DNA of 64,000 bases from Trichobilharzia regenti (GCA_944472135.2 OX235265.1:41575459-41639458), one strand, 5' to 3'; positions 33,264 to 43,740 are shown, counted from the first letter of the stretch. Notes: generated from the letters alone by a model not told the origin. A program made the numbers and translations.

Positions 33264-34057
33264 GAGGCTAGTTTCTTATTACCAAATCTCTTTTCTCTAC
33301 TTTTACCTGGGTACCTTGCTTCATTGGTCATTTGAGTTACTACTTGATTAAATTCTGAAGTTATGAAGTGATTTAGCTTAAGTCACTTCATCAAATTCAA
33401 TAAACTTCTCTTTGGCATGCTCCATGAGTAAGACTTCAGCATACATCAGAGGCAATCAAAATTCATTTGAACAAGCTAAATCTCTGTTCAAAAGGAATTC
33501 ATGCAGTCCCTTTCTTTGCTATGACCCCATACACACATTGTGTAAAGAGTCTCATAAATGATTCTTGTTATTGTAAGTATCATTTGTCTCTGTTATTTTA
33601 TTATGATTATTGCTGCAGCTAATTCGGTGAATTTACTTGCATCTTGGTATTCATACGTAATTGATCCATCTATTCTTCTTGGTCATCATTATTTTACGAA
33701 TTATTGAGTATGTGGTAGCTGGATCCTAGCATCTGCAAACTAACAATTTTTATCTAGAATTCCGAAATTATTTAACAGAAAAAAGACAGATACATCAAGG
33801 AAAATAGTTGCCTGAAACAGTAGCTGTATTCACAGGCAGCAGATAACTTTATTTGTATTCTAAAGTTAATCTTCAAAATCTGATTGTGTATTATTATCAA
33901 ATGACTGTGATACAAACCGTGGTTAGGCAAATGGTAGTATGCACAAATACTTTTATTTCGTAGAAGGTTATCTGGCCTAAAACACTTCTGTTTTAAAATA
34001 TCATCTGTCATTCAAATCTGCCTTAAGTGAGACTGTCATTTCAACAGAAGCAAATGA
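33264..34057. other. No gene recognised
   Basis: Nothing supportable is seen. Confidence 0.35.
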
Positions 34058-34198
34058 TACACGAGGAGGAGATGAAAGCATGTGGACAGACCTAGAGCGG
34101 GGTGAAAAAGTTGGCAGAAAACAGAAGGCAATGGAGGTGCTCGACTGAATCCCTATGTTCCTCTAGGAACTAAAGGATATAATGATAATATAATAATA
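34058..34198 (+). mobile_element. RTE-A LINE 3' tip (about 140 bp)
   Basis: The sequence 'gaggagatgaaagcatgtgg' translates EEEMKACGQT, followed by RGEKVGRKQK in another frame, then 'ccctatgttcctctagg' and an ATAATGATA tail. It is an extreme 5' truncation. Confidence 0.8.
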
Positions 34199-34878
34199 AA
34201 TGATGCGCGCGTAAATTGATGGTGGTAAACAGATAATATTAAGCACTGAATGGTCACTATTGATGCAATGGGAAGCATGTGATCGACAGCTAGTTTTTTG
34301 AAAGGAAACTTGATAGGGTGAAATAAGTACATGTTAGTACTGTGCTTCATTACTTCGAAATAATATATGTAGTCTGTTTGAGACTTTTGTGCATGAATTT
34401 GAAAATGAAACCCTTGCTATTTTATGAGCTAAGACAGATTTTGAATGCAGTAGATGCATCTCATGATCCTGCAGAATACAATGATTGATGAATCCACCAA
34501 ATATGAACGTAAGATTTTAGTAAATATATAAGAAGTCTCACTACAAAGCTGGAATAGTGCATGCTTGTGTGAGTAATCGTTTAGGCAAAATTTTAGTGTG
34601 ATTTATCAATGATTCGAAAATTACAGCTGTCAATCAATATAAGTAATGTACCGCAACTTGAAATGCATAGTTCTACATGATGCAATATTTATAGCTTTTA
34701 ATTAAAACAAATTTACATTTTGATAATGTTGTCATTTCGGAAATAAGTGTTAGTGACAACATAAAGTTAAAAGCTGAGAAAAATTTACAGGCATTTATTT
34801 AGGATTATTAGTCCTTCGTTAAAATCAAAATCAGACCTGACGTGAAGTCGCTTTTTGTAGAAGAAAACTAAAGCAAAT
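34199..34878. other. No gene recognised
   Basis: Nothing supportable is seen. Confidence 0.35.
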
Positions 34879-35109
34879 GTATACAATTGGCGGATGGTGG
34901 CTAGCAGTGGAATCCAGGATGCGCATTTCCTCCTATTTGGGACTCGTCAGCTGGATGTACCTGCATTTCTCAGTGAGTGATGATGTTCCCACTGAGGCTC
35001 GAACCCAGTACCCATAGTTTCAAACGCCAAAGCGTTATCCACTAAACCACTTGGGCCACGAGAGCCACCTCTTGTGCGACGGGTCATATTAATTATTGAA
35101 TTGAATTTT
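34879..35109 (-). mobile_element. Sm-alpha SINE, minus arm of a perfect palindrome
   Basis: The minus strand reads head 'cgtggcccaagtggttta', 'gggttcgagcctcagtg', hammerhead, and 'ccaccatccgccaattg'. Its sequence is the reverse complement of 35131-35361 with about one mismatch and no indel over 231 bases. The two arms meet at a 21-base centre. Confidence 0.9.
34912..34956 (-). ncRNA. Sm-alpha hammerhead ribozyme, minus copy
   Basis: On the minus strand: stem I arm ATCCAG, core CTGACGA, stem II GTCC...GGAG, then GAAA, stem III ATGC/GCAT, cleavage-site C, and stem I arm CTGGAT. The closing pair of stem II next to GAAA is G with G instead of G with C. All other core bases fit. The same single defect is in the plus copy. 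Confidence 0.75.
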
Positions 35110-35130
35110 TGATTTTCCCGTCGATTGATC

Positions 35131-35480
35131 AAAATTCAATTCAATAATTAATATGACCCGTCGCACAAGAGGTGGCTCTCGTGGCCCAAGTGGTTTAGTG
35201 GATAACGCTTTGGCGTTTGAAACTATGGGTACTGGGTTCGAGCCTCAGTGGGAACATCATCACTCACTGAGAAATGCAGGTACATCCAGCTGACGAGTCC
35301 CAAATAGGAGGAAATGCGCATCCTGGATTCCACTGCTAGCCACCATCCACCAATTGTATACTAACTAAATGCCCAGACATCGTCGAAGCATCTGCACAAG
35401 AAGCCGACATGTCAACCTGAGACCCAGCACTTCGGTCCAATCAATCGACGGGAAAATCAAAAATTCAATTCAATAAAGCA
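35131..35480 (+). mobile_element. Sm-alpha SINE, plus arm plus tail
   Basis: Head 'gtggcccaagtggtttag' with A-box-like 'tggtttagtgg' and B-box-like 'ggttcgagcc'. The hammerhead is at 35284-35328, 'gccaccatccaccaattg' follows, and then a tail unique to this arm ('atgcccagacatcgtcg', 'gcacttcggtccaatc', 'cgacgggaaaatc') ends near 35478. Known from schistosomes: Sm-alpha is Pol III-transcribed and its RNA self-cleaves. Confidence 0.9.
35284..35328 (+). ncRNA. Sm-alpha hammerhead ribozyme, plus copy
   Basis: Stem I ATCCAG (35284-35289) pairs with CTGGAT (35323-35328). Core CTGACGA is 35290-35296, stem II GTCC/GGAG around CAAATA, GAAA 35311-35314, stem III ATGC/GCAT 35314-35321, cleavage after C35322. 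The G at 35310 removes the G-C pair next to GAAA, which may lower activity. Confidence 0.78.
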
Positions 35481-35589
35481 AATGTAGTTTAATTTTGATG
35501 GCTGTTTTCATTTCAGTTTTACTCATTTCAAAATGACACGTTTACGTGTATTAGTTCAATGCTTATACTATTTTAATTGAACTATCAGT

Positions 35590-36443
35590 GTACTTGATTT
35601 AAGTTTAATGTCATACAAACTCAAAGAATTGCAGGAGAAAACCAACAAACTGATAGGAGCAGCAGTGAAGATAGAACTTGAGGTGAATTTTGAGAAGATG
35701 GTGGATGTGAAGACAACCAACAAACAGCAACAACAACAACTAGCTGCACAAATCACCATCAACGGAAGGAATTTGAAAGAGGTCACTTCCATCACTCATC
35801 TAGGAAGTACGACTCTAACTACAGGTAGTTGGCAGGGATGAATGTGTCAAAGCTAGCCAGCCAGAATCGGAAAGGCAAGATACACCTTCATCAATCTGAA
35901 ACCAATTTGCTAATCTTCTGCACTCAGTCAGCACGATAAACAAAATTCGGATTTTCAACACCGATGTTAATTCAGTCAGTCCTTCAATATGGGTCATAAA
36001 TTAGGAACTGGTCTCACGAAAAGCATTTCAGACTGTCCACTTCAGACTTTCATCAAAAGCTGCCTCCTTCACTGACTGGCTTCACATTGCAGATCAAGTG
36101 GGTGGGTGGAAAAAATTAGCAATAAGAAACTCTGGCGACTTACCAACTAAGAACCTAATGCTCCGCAAATATATGGAAGAAACTGGAGATAGACTGGACA
36201 TAACACACGTTGAGGAGACGATCGAATGACATCGCACATAATGCAGGCCATGGCTCAAGTGGAATTCGAGTGGAAAACAATGAGTGAGGGGTGTGTCCGA
36301 CTGTGATATGGAAGAGATCGCGTGAGGAGGAGATGAGATATTTCGGGAAATCTTGGGCCCAGCTAAATAGGGGAGTTGAAATTGGAACAGAGAGGAGATG
36401 TGTTGTTGAAGCTCGATTTTCCACTTGGAACTTAAGGGGGGAC
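35590..36443 (+). mobile_element. RTE-B LINE 3' half
   Basis: The open frame from 35608 gives MSYKLKELQEKTNKL, IELEVNFEKMVDVKT, then a CAACAA run and INGRNLKEVTSITHLGSTT (the RTE 'F-T-Y-L-G' region). It stops at the shared TGA after GGCAGGGATGA. The C-terminal part has RLDITHVEETIE and, in the frame from 36291, WKRSREEEMRYFGKSWAQ and RRCVVEARFSTWNLRG. The tail is GACAATAATATTAATAATGA. Its sequence returns in inverse orientation at 49.6-50.4 kb. Confidence 0.82.
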
Positions 36444-36795
36444 AATAATATTAATAATGACCGGTCACTGCAGACTTTCGTCGAAAGCTGCCTCCTTCAC
36501 TGGCTGGCTTTATATCGCAAATCAAATGGCTGAGTGGTAAGAATTAGCAACAAGAAAATGGAAATGGATGGGAGTGACGATGAGGAAACTGTTGAACGAC
36601 ATCGTGCACCAGGGAATCCCTCGAGTGGAATCAAAATGGGAAATAACGGGTGAAGAATCAAAGGGTGACGTGATTGTGCGAATAAGAGATGAGAGACTAT
36701 GAGTAATCATGGAGCTACCTAAAGAAAACTGTAGAGAACAGGAAATAATACAGATGTGCTGTTCTATGAGGAACCCAAGGGAATAGTAGTGATAA
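36444..36795 (+). mobile_element. RTE-B LINE 3' end, second copy in tandem
   Basis: Immediately after the tail of the previous copy comes 'ctgcagactttcgtcgaaagc' and 'cactggctggctttatatcgc'. KWMGVTMRKLLNDIVH-like sequence follows, and the end is 'ctatgaggaacccaaggg' with an ATAGTAGTGATAAT tail. This is a related but separate copy. Confidence 0.75.
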
Positions 36796-37194
36796 TCATG
36801 AGAAACAGGGCTTATTAAGCAAAATTTGTATTTCCTAGCAAGAAGTTTGACTTCGAGAAAACTAAGGCTTAATATGAAACTTTATTCAAAACTCTAATCA
36901 TCAAATATGCTTCACTAGATTCTATATTCCTTTACATTTTATCATTCTTCTTTTACAACCCAATAAGCACTTTTGATCTACATTGGTTTATCTGACTTTA
37001 ATTTGATTTTATTCATCTGAGTTTTCCCAACATTGTAAAATGCTCGAATGATATCTTAGGCATCATTTTTCAGTGATTAATAATGATAAAGTGAATAAAA
37101 TTTGACTCTGTTAGAAATATAATCTGTCTTTTATTCTGTGCTTATGTTGACCATTTTTATTTTTTAGAAACTCATTCTATGGACAATTTACTGA
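36796..37194. other. AT-rich spacer, also present inverted at 48.85-49.26 kb
   Basis: There is no gene. The same sequence recurs inverted within the large inverted duplication, for example 'tctaacagagtcaaat' at 48937. Its function is not evident. Confidence 0.5.
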
Positions 37195-38043
37195 TGACAA
37201 CAAATTATTTTTCTCCGTTTAATGACCTACAAAGTCCTAATAATTTTAACAATTGAAAGTCATAGTAAAATGACGTAAAAGTTTGATATAGAAAATGGCG
37301 GCCTGCTTGAATCACTGGGCTACCGAAATTGCTCTCCACCAAAATATTTAATTTCATCTGGTGTGGTTTTGCTCTCTGAGCTGGATGATTAGTTTGAGAA
37401 GCTTTCATCGCCCTACTAGGCGACATCTTCAGCGCACACTTCAATTTGAAGTGAGCTTTTAGGTTTCTCCACGAGTTTATTAATCATTCCTCCTGGTGAC
37501 CTTGGACGTGATTGGTTGTTTATGTGTGTTTTCACACCTTCTAGGTTACTTGTGTTGGAACTGTTTCTGTGACTTGAACTTTCACCCTTTGTGTGCGAAG
37601 TTTCTTTCTTGTTGGTTGATAAATTTTGTCTATCTCGATGTGTCTATTGTTTGATGATTCACTGGAATGCCAAGCTTCTAAAAATTCTCTAGCATTCTTG
37701 TTATTTCCTTTGTCTAATATTTGAACGTTGTCCCAGTCGAATTGATGTCCGTAGTTGTCTGTGTGTAGTGAAATGAGGGAGTGTATATCATGTCTTTTGA
37801 CGGCTAGCTTATGTTCGTGGATACGAAGACGAAGGGGATGTCCACTTTGGCCAATGTAGTGTTTTTCACAGTTGTTACAGTTTATTTTGTAGATGATGTT
37901 GGTTTTGTCTTCTTTCGCTGTTGATTCTTTTGGTTGACATAGAATTGAGTGCAGCGACTTTGTTGGTTTGTGTACGACGTCAATTTCTAAAGGTTTGAAG
38001 AGTCTTGTAGTGATTTCTGAGATATCCTTTATATATGGTAAGG
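37195..38043 (-). mobile_element. PLE 3' part (GIY-YIG, hammerhead-like end), minus strand
   Basis: This is the inverse of 48008-48850 and almost identical to it. The minus-strand coding part ends at 37541. Beyond it (37440-37360) lies the complement of the hammerhead-like block 'gcgctgaagatgtcgcc', 'ggcgatgaaagctt', 'ccagctcagag'. The left end of the PLE protein is cut at 38043, where RTE-B tail sequence is joined. Confidence 0.85.
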
Positions 38044-38167
38044 CTGTGATATGGAAGAGATCGCGTGAGGAGGAGATGAGATATTTCGGGAAATCTTGGG
38101 CCCAGCTAAATAGGGGAGTTGAAATTGGAACAGAGAGGAGATGTGTTGTTGAAGCTCGATTTTCCAC
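37541..38167 (-). pseudogene. PLE GIY-YIG endonuclease domain (fused ORF, 208 codons)
   Basis: Residues 1-41 are antisense RTE-B sequence and do not belong to the protein. From residue 42 (ALPYIKDISEITTRLFKPL) the frame is PLE. IIYKINCNNCEKHYIGQSGH at 91-110 is the GIY-YIG core with a C-x2-C pair that fits the zinc-binding site known for PLE endonucleases. LRLRIHEHKLAVKRHD at 112-127 holds the conserved Arg and His, and AREFLEAWHS at 159-168 holds the conserved Glu. It ends naturally at VTETVPTQVT. The domain is intact in this copy, but RT is missing, so the element cannot move by itself. Confidence 0.88.
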
Positions 38168-38200
38168 TTGGAACCTAATCGGGACAATAGTATTAATAAT
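38044..38200 (+). mobile_element. RTE-B LINE 3' tip, duplicate of 36301-36430
   Basis: From 'gtgatatggaagagatcgcg' to 'gaagctcgattttccacttgg' the bases are identical or nearly so to 36301-36430, in the same orientation. The two direct copies flank the minus-strand PLE piece. Tail: AATAGTATTAATAATAAT. Confidence 0.85.
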
Positions 38201-38699
38201 AATCTATGTACTTTTGTTTGATACCGCTGGTATTCATCTATTTACATAGCAATGGTTACTTTCATGAAGCCAGTTATAATATCATATGGGTGACATCTAG
38301 ATCTGAGTATTTCAGGTTTCCAAACAAAACTGTGGTAAAAATTCACCCCGAACTGTGTAAGTAGCAAATCACGATTTAGTTTCCGAATATTTGACATATG
38401 TGAAACATAATGCCAAAAATAACAATGCATTAATTCTTTTACATCTTCAAAATGAATGCACTGCATTACTATAAAATTTTGTCTAAGATTCATAGGTAGT
38501 TTGACAGTATGAAGTGTAGCTTACTGAATGGCAATCAGCCATTAGTATTCTGCTTTAGTTCCCATATTACTGTGTGGTACGCGCTCGTAAAATACAGTTA
38601 TTTACAGTGTCATATATTTTGAAGAACACCAGAACAAGATGTAAGATCTTGAAATTGCTTAACATTTAACAATACTTAATGTTAAGTAATAACTAAATT
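38201..38699. other. No gene recognised
   Basis: Nothing supportable is seen. Confidence 0.35.
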
Positions 38700-38880
38700 T
38701 TTTGATTACAGCTTGATTTCACACCGTATTTTCGGTACAAGTATGGAATTTCAGCATGTGATATCGGTAGCCCAAATTTTGCGGGCCGACCATAGATATA
38801 AGGTGTTCGTCGACCGGGGATCGAACCTCGGACGACGTGCATGGTCGGCGAGAGTCCTAACCACTGTGCCACCGATGCAC
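38700..38880 (-). mobile_element. SINE-1, full length, minus strand
   Basis: On the minus strand: head 'gtggcacagtggttagg', B-box-like 'gaggttcgatcccc', body 'cccgcaaaatttgggc', 'ttccatacttgtacc', end 'atcaagctgtaatcaaaaa'. It is the cleanest SINE-1 head in the window. Confidence 0.88.
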
Positions 38881-39028
38881 AAATGCTAGTAATAGGTAAG
38901 GACTAAGAAATGTGTTGTCTTCAGTGAACTGCAAAATTTAGAAGTTATGCAGTATAAACATTTGATTTATTAACTAAGTCAAATACATGCATCTTTGTGA
39001 CTATTGTGATACGATGTTTTAAATCTTA

Positions 39029-39212
39029 CATAACCGGAAGGTCCTGGGTTCGAATCCCGGCGGGTGCGTACTCCTGAAGAGTTCCAAACTAGGATGACCA
39101 AACAGCTGTCCAGTACTCCCAGGTTTTCCAATGGTTCTCTAACTAATGTCAGCTCATGATGAAATCCTGAAACCGATCAAATCCCTACAAACCAACACTT
39201 AAATATTTATAA
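39029..39212 (+). mobile_element. SINE-3 copy, head truncated
   Basis: It starts at 'ccggaaggtcctgggttcg' (B-box-like part only). The hammerhead region is GTACTC, core CTGAAGA intact, 'gttccaaactaggatgac', then CAAA in place of GAAA, 'cagctgtc', CAGTAC. Tail to 'tacaaaccaacactt'. It keeps the cleanest core of all SINE-3 copies but has lost the GAAA motif. Confidence 0.8.
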
Positions 39213-39300
39213 ACGTTAGTCGAATTAGTGGATCTAGGTATTTTGACTGTTTGGCAAAGCTCAAAATACTAACTCCTTTTGTGTTTTCCGGTTTTCTTTT

Positions 39301-39613
39301 CTCGTGTGGTGAGAGCAGGCTGCTAGCCAATTGGTAAACATTAATTTGTGTCAATGTCTAGGTCACTAATATTGGCCGTGAGAAAATATGAACAAGGCTG
39401 ATTCAACAACCAATCACAGCAGACTTAACGTGGGCAAATAAGATTTGCAGATATATGGCTTAACTTTCCGAGAAACCAGTCACAACCAATCAGAAAACTG
39501 TGTTTGTCTGCTTGAATAAGCTATAATAATTTACATGAAATATATATAAATACGTGCTGATTTCCGTAATAAAAGGATCTGTTGCCTGCCCTTGTCTTCT
39601 GTTGTTACACTCG
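39301..39613 (+). mobile_element. Solo LTR (305 bp) with 4-bp target duplication
   Basis: From TGTGGTGAGA (39305) to TGTTGTTACA (ending 39609), flanked by CTCG at 39301-39304 and 39610-39613. It has a TATA-like 'atatataaatacg' near 39540 and 'aataaaagg' near 39568, consistent with promoter and polyadenylation signals of an LTR. It shares its last bases and start pattern with the LTR at 20100. No internal gag/pol sequence is seen nearby. Confidence 0.7.
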
Positions 39614-40189
39614 TACATGCTGTACGCTATTTGAATTTCCTAATTTGTCAAACGAAAAAGAATTATTGAAATTCTAAAAATGAATATTTTCCATGATGGA
39701 GTTATCACTCACTTTATTCTTCTGCCATAATCAAAAATATCATGCTTAGATTAAATGTTTGTGCTTTATATCTCGCCTTGAGATTCAATGTCCAGGTACC
39801 ATATTACTGATTAATCAATACACACACCTGGTACCCAGACCAGTAATCAATTTCAAACTGTAATAACTTAAAATTAGAACACACTTAACTGTGTCCTTAG
39901 AACAAGGGGAGTAGTGAACTCACTGTTATGTGTATTAAACTGAATTTTACGTGTGAGAATTATGAAATGAAGTTGATACCATAACAATACACTTAGTTAC
40001 GCTTAAGTAGAAACATCTCTTTAAATGGGTATTGTTTAAGTAACAATTTAAACCCAGTAAAAGTAGTTAAGGATTTCACTATGCACCAGATATTTTCGTG
40101 TATAACTGCATATATGTCCCATATCTTATAAATTTGTCTACATTCCATCCATAATGTGATACATGTGCACTAGCAACTAATAATCTCTT
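39614..40189. other. No gene recognised
   Basis: AT-rich; nothing supportable is seen. Confidence 0.35.
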
Positions 40190-40640
40190 CACAACTTTCA
40201 GTTCTCTGGACTATGACTTACCACCATAAAGCAGGATGGGGTCAAGTGATGCGCAATTAATGCATCCCTTCATGAATAGCTAGAAATCGCATAGAAGCCA
40301 TAGGTGAAGCTAATTCCCAAATGTCTAGCTAAACTCTTGTTTCAATGCCGTTATTTCGTCAGCAAGCAGTCATTTAGGTCTAATTCAATTACCAAAATAA
40401 ATGAGGTAGCCGAAATACTCAGTGATTCCATTTTCTGTCCTTAAATTAGGCACAAACCAGCCTAGCAGTACGGTCTTAACTTTGACAAGGGTGAATTATA
40501 TGCAGACATATGTAGATTTTGGTTCAAGGCTTTCTGAAGAGATCTAAAAAGGCTACATTATCCACTAACCTTAAGTAAATAAGATATTTTCCTGGTAGTG
40601 AGATAATTCTTGAAATGCTGAAGTAGTATAGCGCTAGTTT
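40190..40640 (-). mobile_element. Degraded copy of the second LINE family (RT distal part)
   Basis: On the minus strand several blocks line up with 26.8-27.2 kb and the known family pattern: a VDNVAFLDLF-like segment, 'ctgcatataattcacccttg' where the family has the PSKCK region, VCA-FKDRKWNH, and ISFTYGFYAISSYS. It is diverged and full of stops, so this is a moderate call. Confidence 0.45.
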
Positions 40641-41084
40641 CTCAACCACAGCTGCGACCAGACGACCGATGTCTACAACCTCTTCAAAGGACGGGTGAGT
40701 GGTGGTTATAAAATCGTTTACAGGTTAATATGCACCAATGAATTTTGGAAGTTACTAGTTCGAACCGTGTTACAACGGTGTCACTATTGTATGCTTATTT
40801 TTAAATAAAATGACAGAAATCATAAAAAAAGAAACCAGGACTTAATTTGAAGTAGACTACTGGTTCTAATGAGTCAATAAAAAAATTGAGATGAAATTAA
40901 AGACACATAGACTAAATTGATTTGTTTGAGTTTACTGTAGAAACTTAGATTTGCACACAGGTATAGGTATATACTCACTGATTAGTGGCGAATATTCAGA
41001 AAGTGTAGTAAGTCAGACATTAGGCAGGAGATCTCTGTTTCATCTGAAGGTAACAGAACTGTAAACTCCATTATGGATAAGATT
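40641..41084. other. No gene recognised
   Basis: Nothing supportable is seen. Confidence 0.3.
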
Positions 41085-41165
41085 TTATTTTGATGAATCA
41101 CACAGTGTTGTACAGTTATATTAACTGATGACGTTTCGAGCACAAACTATTTCTCATAATCATAT
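41085..41165 (-). mobile_element. PLE end fragment with hammerhead-like 3' half
   Basis: The minus strand has 'gatatgattatgagaaatag' and 'gctcgaaacgtcatcagtta'. The 'cgaaacgtc' block is the GAA-ACGU-C half of the minimal hammerhead found at PLE ends. The upstream core CUGAUGA is eroded. Confidence 0.45.
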
Positions 41166-41337
41166 CAAGTACTGTAAACTTTCCAACATGAAAATTTCAG
41201 AGATGCATGAGTTCAGGTGACAGATATTCTCCGTTTCCTTAAATGATGATTTTCCGATAGGGTGTACATAATTTCGCTACCTGAAGATACCGGATTCTAA
41301 ATAAGCATTCCGTTTCCAAGTCTCTTTTCTCCTACCA

Positions 41338-41625
41338 TTACCTTTGGTGCCACTGCCTCCAGACTATGAAGACTCCATGGCTTGTTTCTTTCCAGTAAGG
41401 AGACATGCAAAGCTTCTTGTTGAACTTTGATGGCATCACTGAATTCGCGGGACCCGATGGCGAAGGCGGTCGGGCTGGGGATGCTACTGAGAGGTCGAGC
41501 AAAGATGGCGTACGAAAGTGGGGTATAGGGGCGTCAGGTGAGAAGAAAACCTGAAAGGTGTTGGCGTAACGTTTGGTGGCACGGTTCAACAGCCTGACGC
41601 ATGACATACTAGTTCTTTGAGTCAA
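41338..41625. other. GC-rich island of unknown nature
   Basis: 41440-41600 is clearly richer in GC than its surroundings. The minus strand holds a 95-codon ORF (VFFSPDAPIPHFRTPSLLDL, ASPARPPSPSGPANSV). The plus strand has a shorter open run (LNSRDPMAKAVGLGMLLRG). I recognise neither. It could be a scrap of an unrelated mobile element or an old exon. Confidence 0.35.
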
Positions 41626-41639
41626 AATTTTTCATTTAT

Positions 41640-42340
41640 TTGCTGTGAATGTGCACATAATATCTAGTAAAAATTGGCTTTCAAATGGTAGCATTAAAAT
41701 AGCCTACACCTCTGCAATATTATTTTCAATCAAGCAGGTAAAACTAACACCATCCTCAGTCACTTACTGATAGAGTCTTACACTTCTTTTTTGAGTTCTT
41801 CTGATTACAGTCTTGAAGAAACTGAGTTTCCAAGAGTTAATAAATACACAATATAGTGCGCAATATTGACAGATTTTCAACTGCATTTATGTGCTTTTAA
41901 ATCTGTTGAAAGCACCCACAATTATAAGTAAATTTATTGTTATTTTTTAAGCTGAACCCTGTTATAATCAAGATTAGCTTGGAAATTTCAATGGAATGAT
42001 GGCTAGATGTAAAGCATCTGTTTATCTTTTCTAAATATGCATAGCTACACTTGATATATTTTACAGTCAGGTACAGATATGCATTAAATTCCTATGGCTA
42101 AAATTAGTTAGATAATCTTTTCTAGATTTTAAACTTTACAACAATATCTATATGACCTCAGCCTGTCACATTTTAGCTGATATCAAATTATTTAAACCCT
42201 AGTTTATTTAGTTTTAGTTTTTAGAACAGTTCGACAAACTGTTCCATTTTTAAACTAACAGTGATTTATTTCATATGAACTGTAGCCAAGAATTGACAGA
42301 ATAGTTTTAAAATATTTAAGCGCCGAGTTATAAGTAGACA
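41640..42340. other. No gene recognised
   Basis: Nothing supportable is seen. Confidence 0.35.
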
Positions 42341-42742
42341 TTTGTAAAAAATTATACTTTTAAGATCTCAGCGAAATTGAAATGATTAATTCCAACGTTT
42401 CGTTTGGCAGTCTGGTCCGAACTTTTTCAGCGAAATTAATCGAAATTAACATCACAGAGGTTTATATATAAATAGACATCTCTTGTTTTTAAAAGAAATT
42501 GTCAAATTTTGATCACAGTTCATACAATTTTGTTTATTATACATGTTGATACTTGTTTCATGACTTATATGATTGGCCAAAGTTTTTAAAAACATGAGTT
42601 GTTCCTTTTATATATAAACTTCTGTTATGTTAATTTCGATTAATTTCGCTGAAGAAGTTCGGACCAGATTGCCGAACACAAGAAACATTGGAATTAACCA
42701 TTTCAATTTCACTGAGATTTTACAAATATAATTTTTTACAAA
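42341..42742. mobile_element. Palindromic PLE-end element with hammerhead-like cores
   Basis: Arms 42341-42470 and 42609-42742 are reverse complements with a few mismatches and a small indel, separated by about 138 bases. Each arm, read towards its outer end, has 'attaatttcgctgaa', 'agttcggaccaga', 'tgcc', and '(c)gaaac(g/a)ttggaatta', the arrangement of a short hammerhead (CUGAAGA ... GAAACGUU). In the right arm the core CTGAAGA is intact but GAAACG is GAAACA; in the left arm GAAACG is intact but the core is CTGAAAA. It has no coding capacity. Confidence 0.65.
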
Positions 42743-42769
42743 AGTAATTTATTTCATTGGAAGATGTTA

Positions 42770-43427
42770 ATTTGATTAAGGTGAAATTCAGAGTCTCCAA
42801 ACAGGTACCACTATATTTCCATTATTTCCACTCAGATCCGATTGTATGCTAGAGATTAAATGTGGAAGCTTCGAACAAACTTTCCTGCTTTGTAGCTTTT
42901 CAGACAAAAGTGATAGGCTTTTTTCTCCCAGTATAAAATAACAGGACATCAGGAAATGTGGTAAACAATTAATTTTTGCTAGAACTCAGTATCTCCCGGA
43001 AAACCACTTTTTGCTACTTAGGACTTAAAATTTGGTTTAGACTCTCAGTAATGGAACTAGAATCCACTGATAAGTAGGTAGGTCTAGGTGAGCGGTTGGA
43101 AATTAAAAAAAAACACTATTTTATACACCCATAAATTTTGTGATCTGTATTATTTCTCGTGAAATCTAAGTCTGTGGCCAATATAAGCCAAGAAATCAAC
43201 GGATGCTACATTACTGACCCCAAGTAAGGAAAAGATTAACGCATATCAGTCCGCATTGGGATTCCTATACATTATACCTATTCATATTACGAATTAGTGT
43301 TAGTTGATCTGTTGTCTAGCTTAAGAATTAAATAATTTTACTCTGAATATTATATGTATCTGACCTTATTCGCTTCTTGTTATCAAAGAGCAATAAAAGT
43401 GACCACATTATGGGTTATAGAATTTAA
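42770..43427. other. No gene recognised
   Basis: Nothing supportable is seen. Confidence 0.35.
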
Positions 43428-43540
43428 GGGTCCCAGTGGTTGGATTGTCTACGAGGTTGCCTTGTAACTAAAATGTTGTGGATTTGAACCCCAGTGGATA
43501 CGTACTGCTGAAGAGTTTCATAGTTGTCCATTACCCCTTA
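43428..43540 (+). mobile_element. SINE-3 fragment, hammerhead partly deleted
   Basis: Head 'cccagtggttggattgtc', B-box-like 'ggatttgaacccc', then GTACTG and core CTGAAGA, after which stem II and GAAA are deleted and 'agttgtccattacccctta' remains. It runs straight into a SINE-2. Confidence 0.72.
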
Positions 43541-43542
43541 GT

Positions 43543-43740
43543 TTTGTGCTTCAGTGGACTAATGGTAGAATGCTCGCCAATCAATCACATGGTCCAATGT
43601 TCGACGCTAGGCCAAAGCATCCCGTTACCATACTCATTCAGCGGTAAAGACGGTAAAGAGGGAAGGTCACGTAAAAAGCCCTACAGTTAATGAACCTTCA
43701 GAACTCTCGCTTGAAGCTTTTTGTTCCACATGGAATATAA
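43543..43740 (+). mobile_element. Diverged SINE-2 copy
   Basis: Head 'gtggactaatggtagaatg', a weak B-box-like 'atgttcgacgc', body 'taaagagggaaggtcacg', 3' end 'gcttgaagctttttgttcc'. It is older than the other SINE-2 copies. Confidence 0.6.

Noticed and set aside
37205..37444. 79-codon ORF beginning MKCALKMSPSRAMKASQTNH, repeated at 48605-48844
   Set aside because: It overlaps the PLE hammerhead-like end and the spacer after it. Its presence twice reflects the inverted duplication, not a conserved gene.
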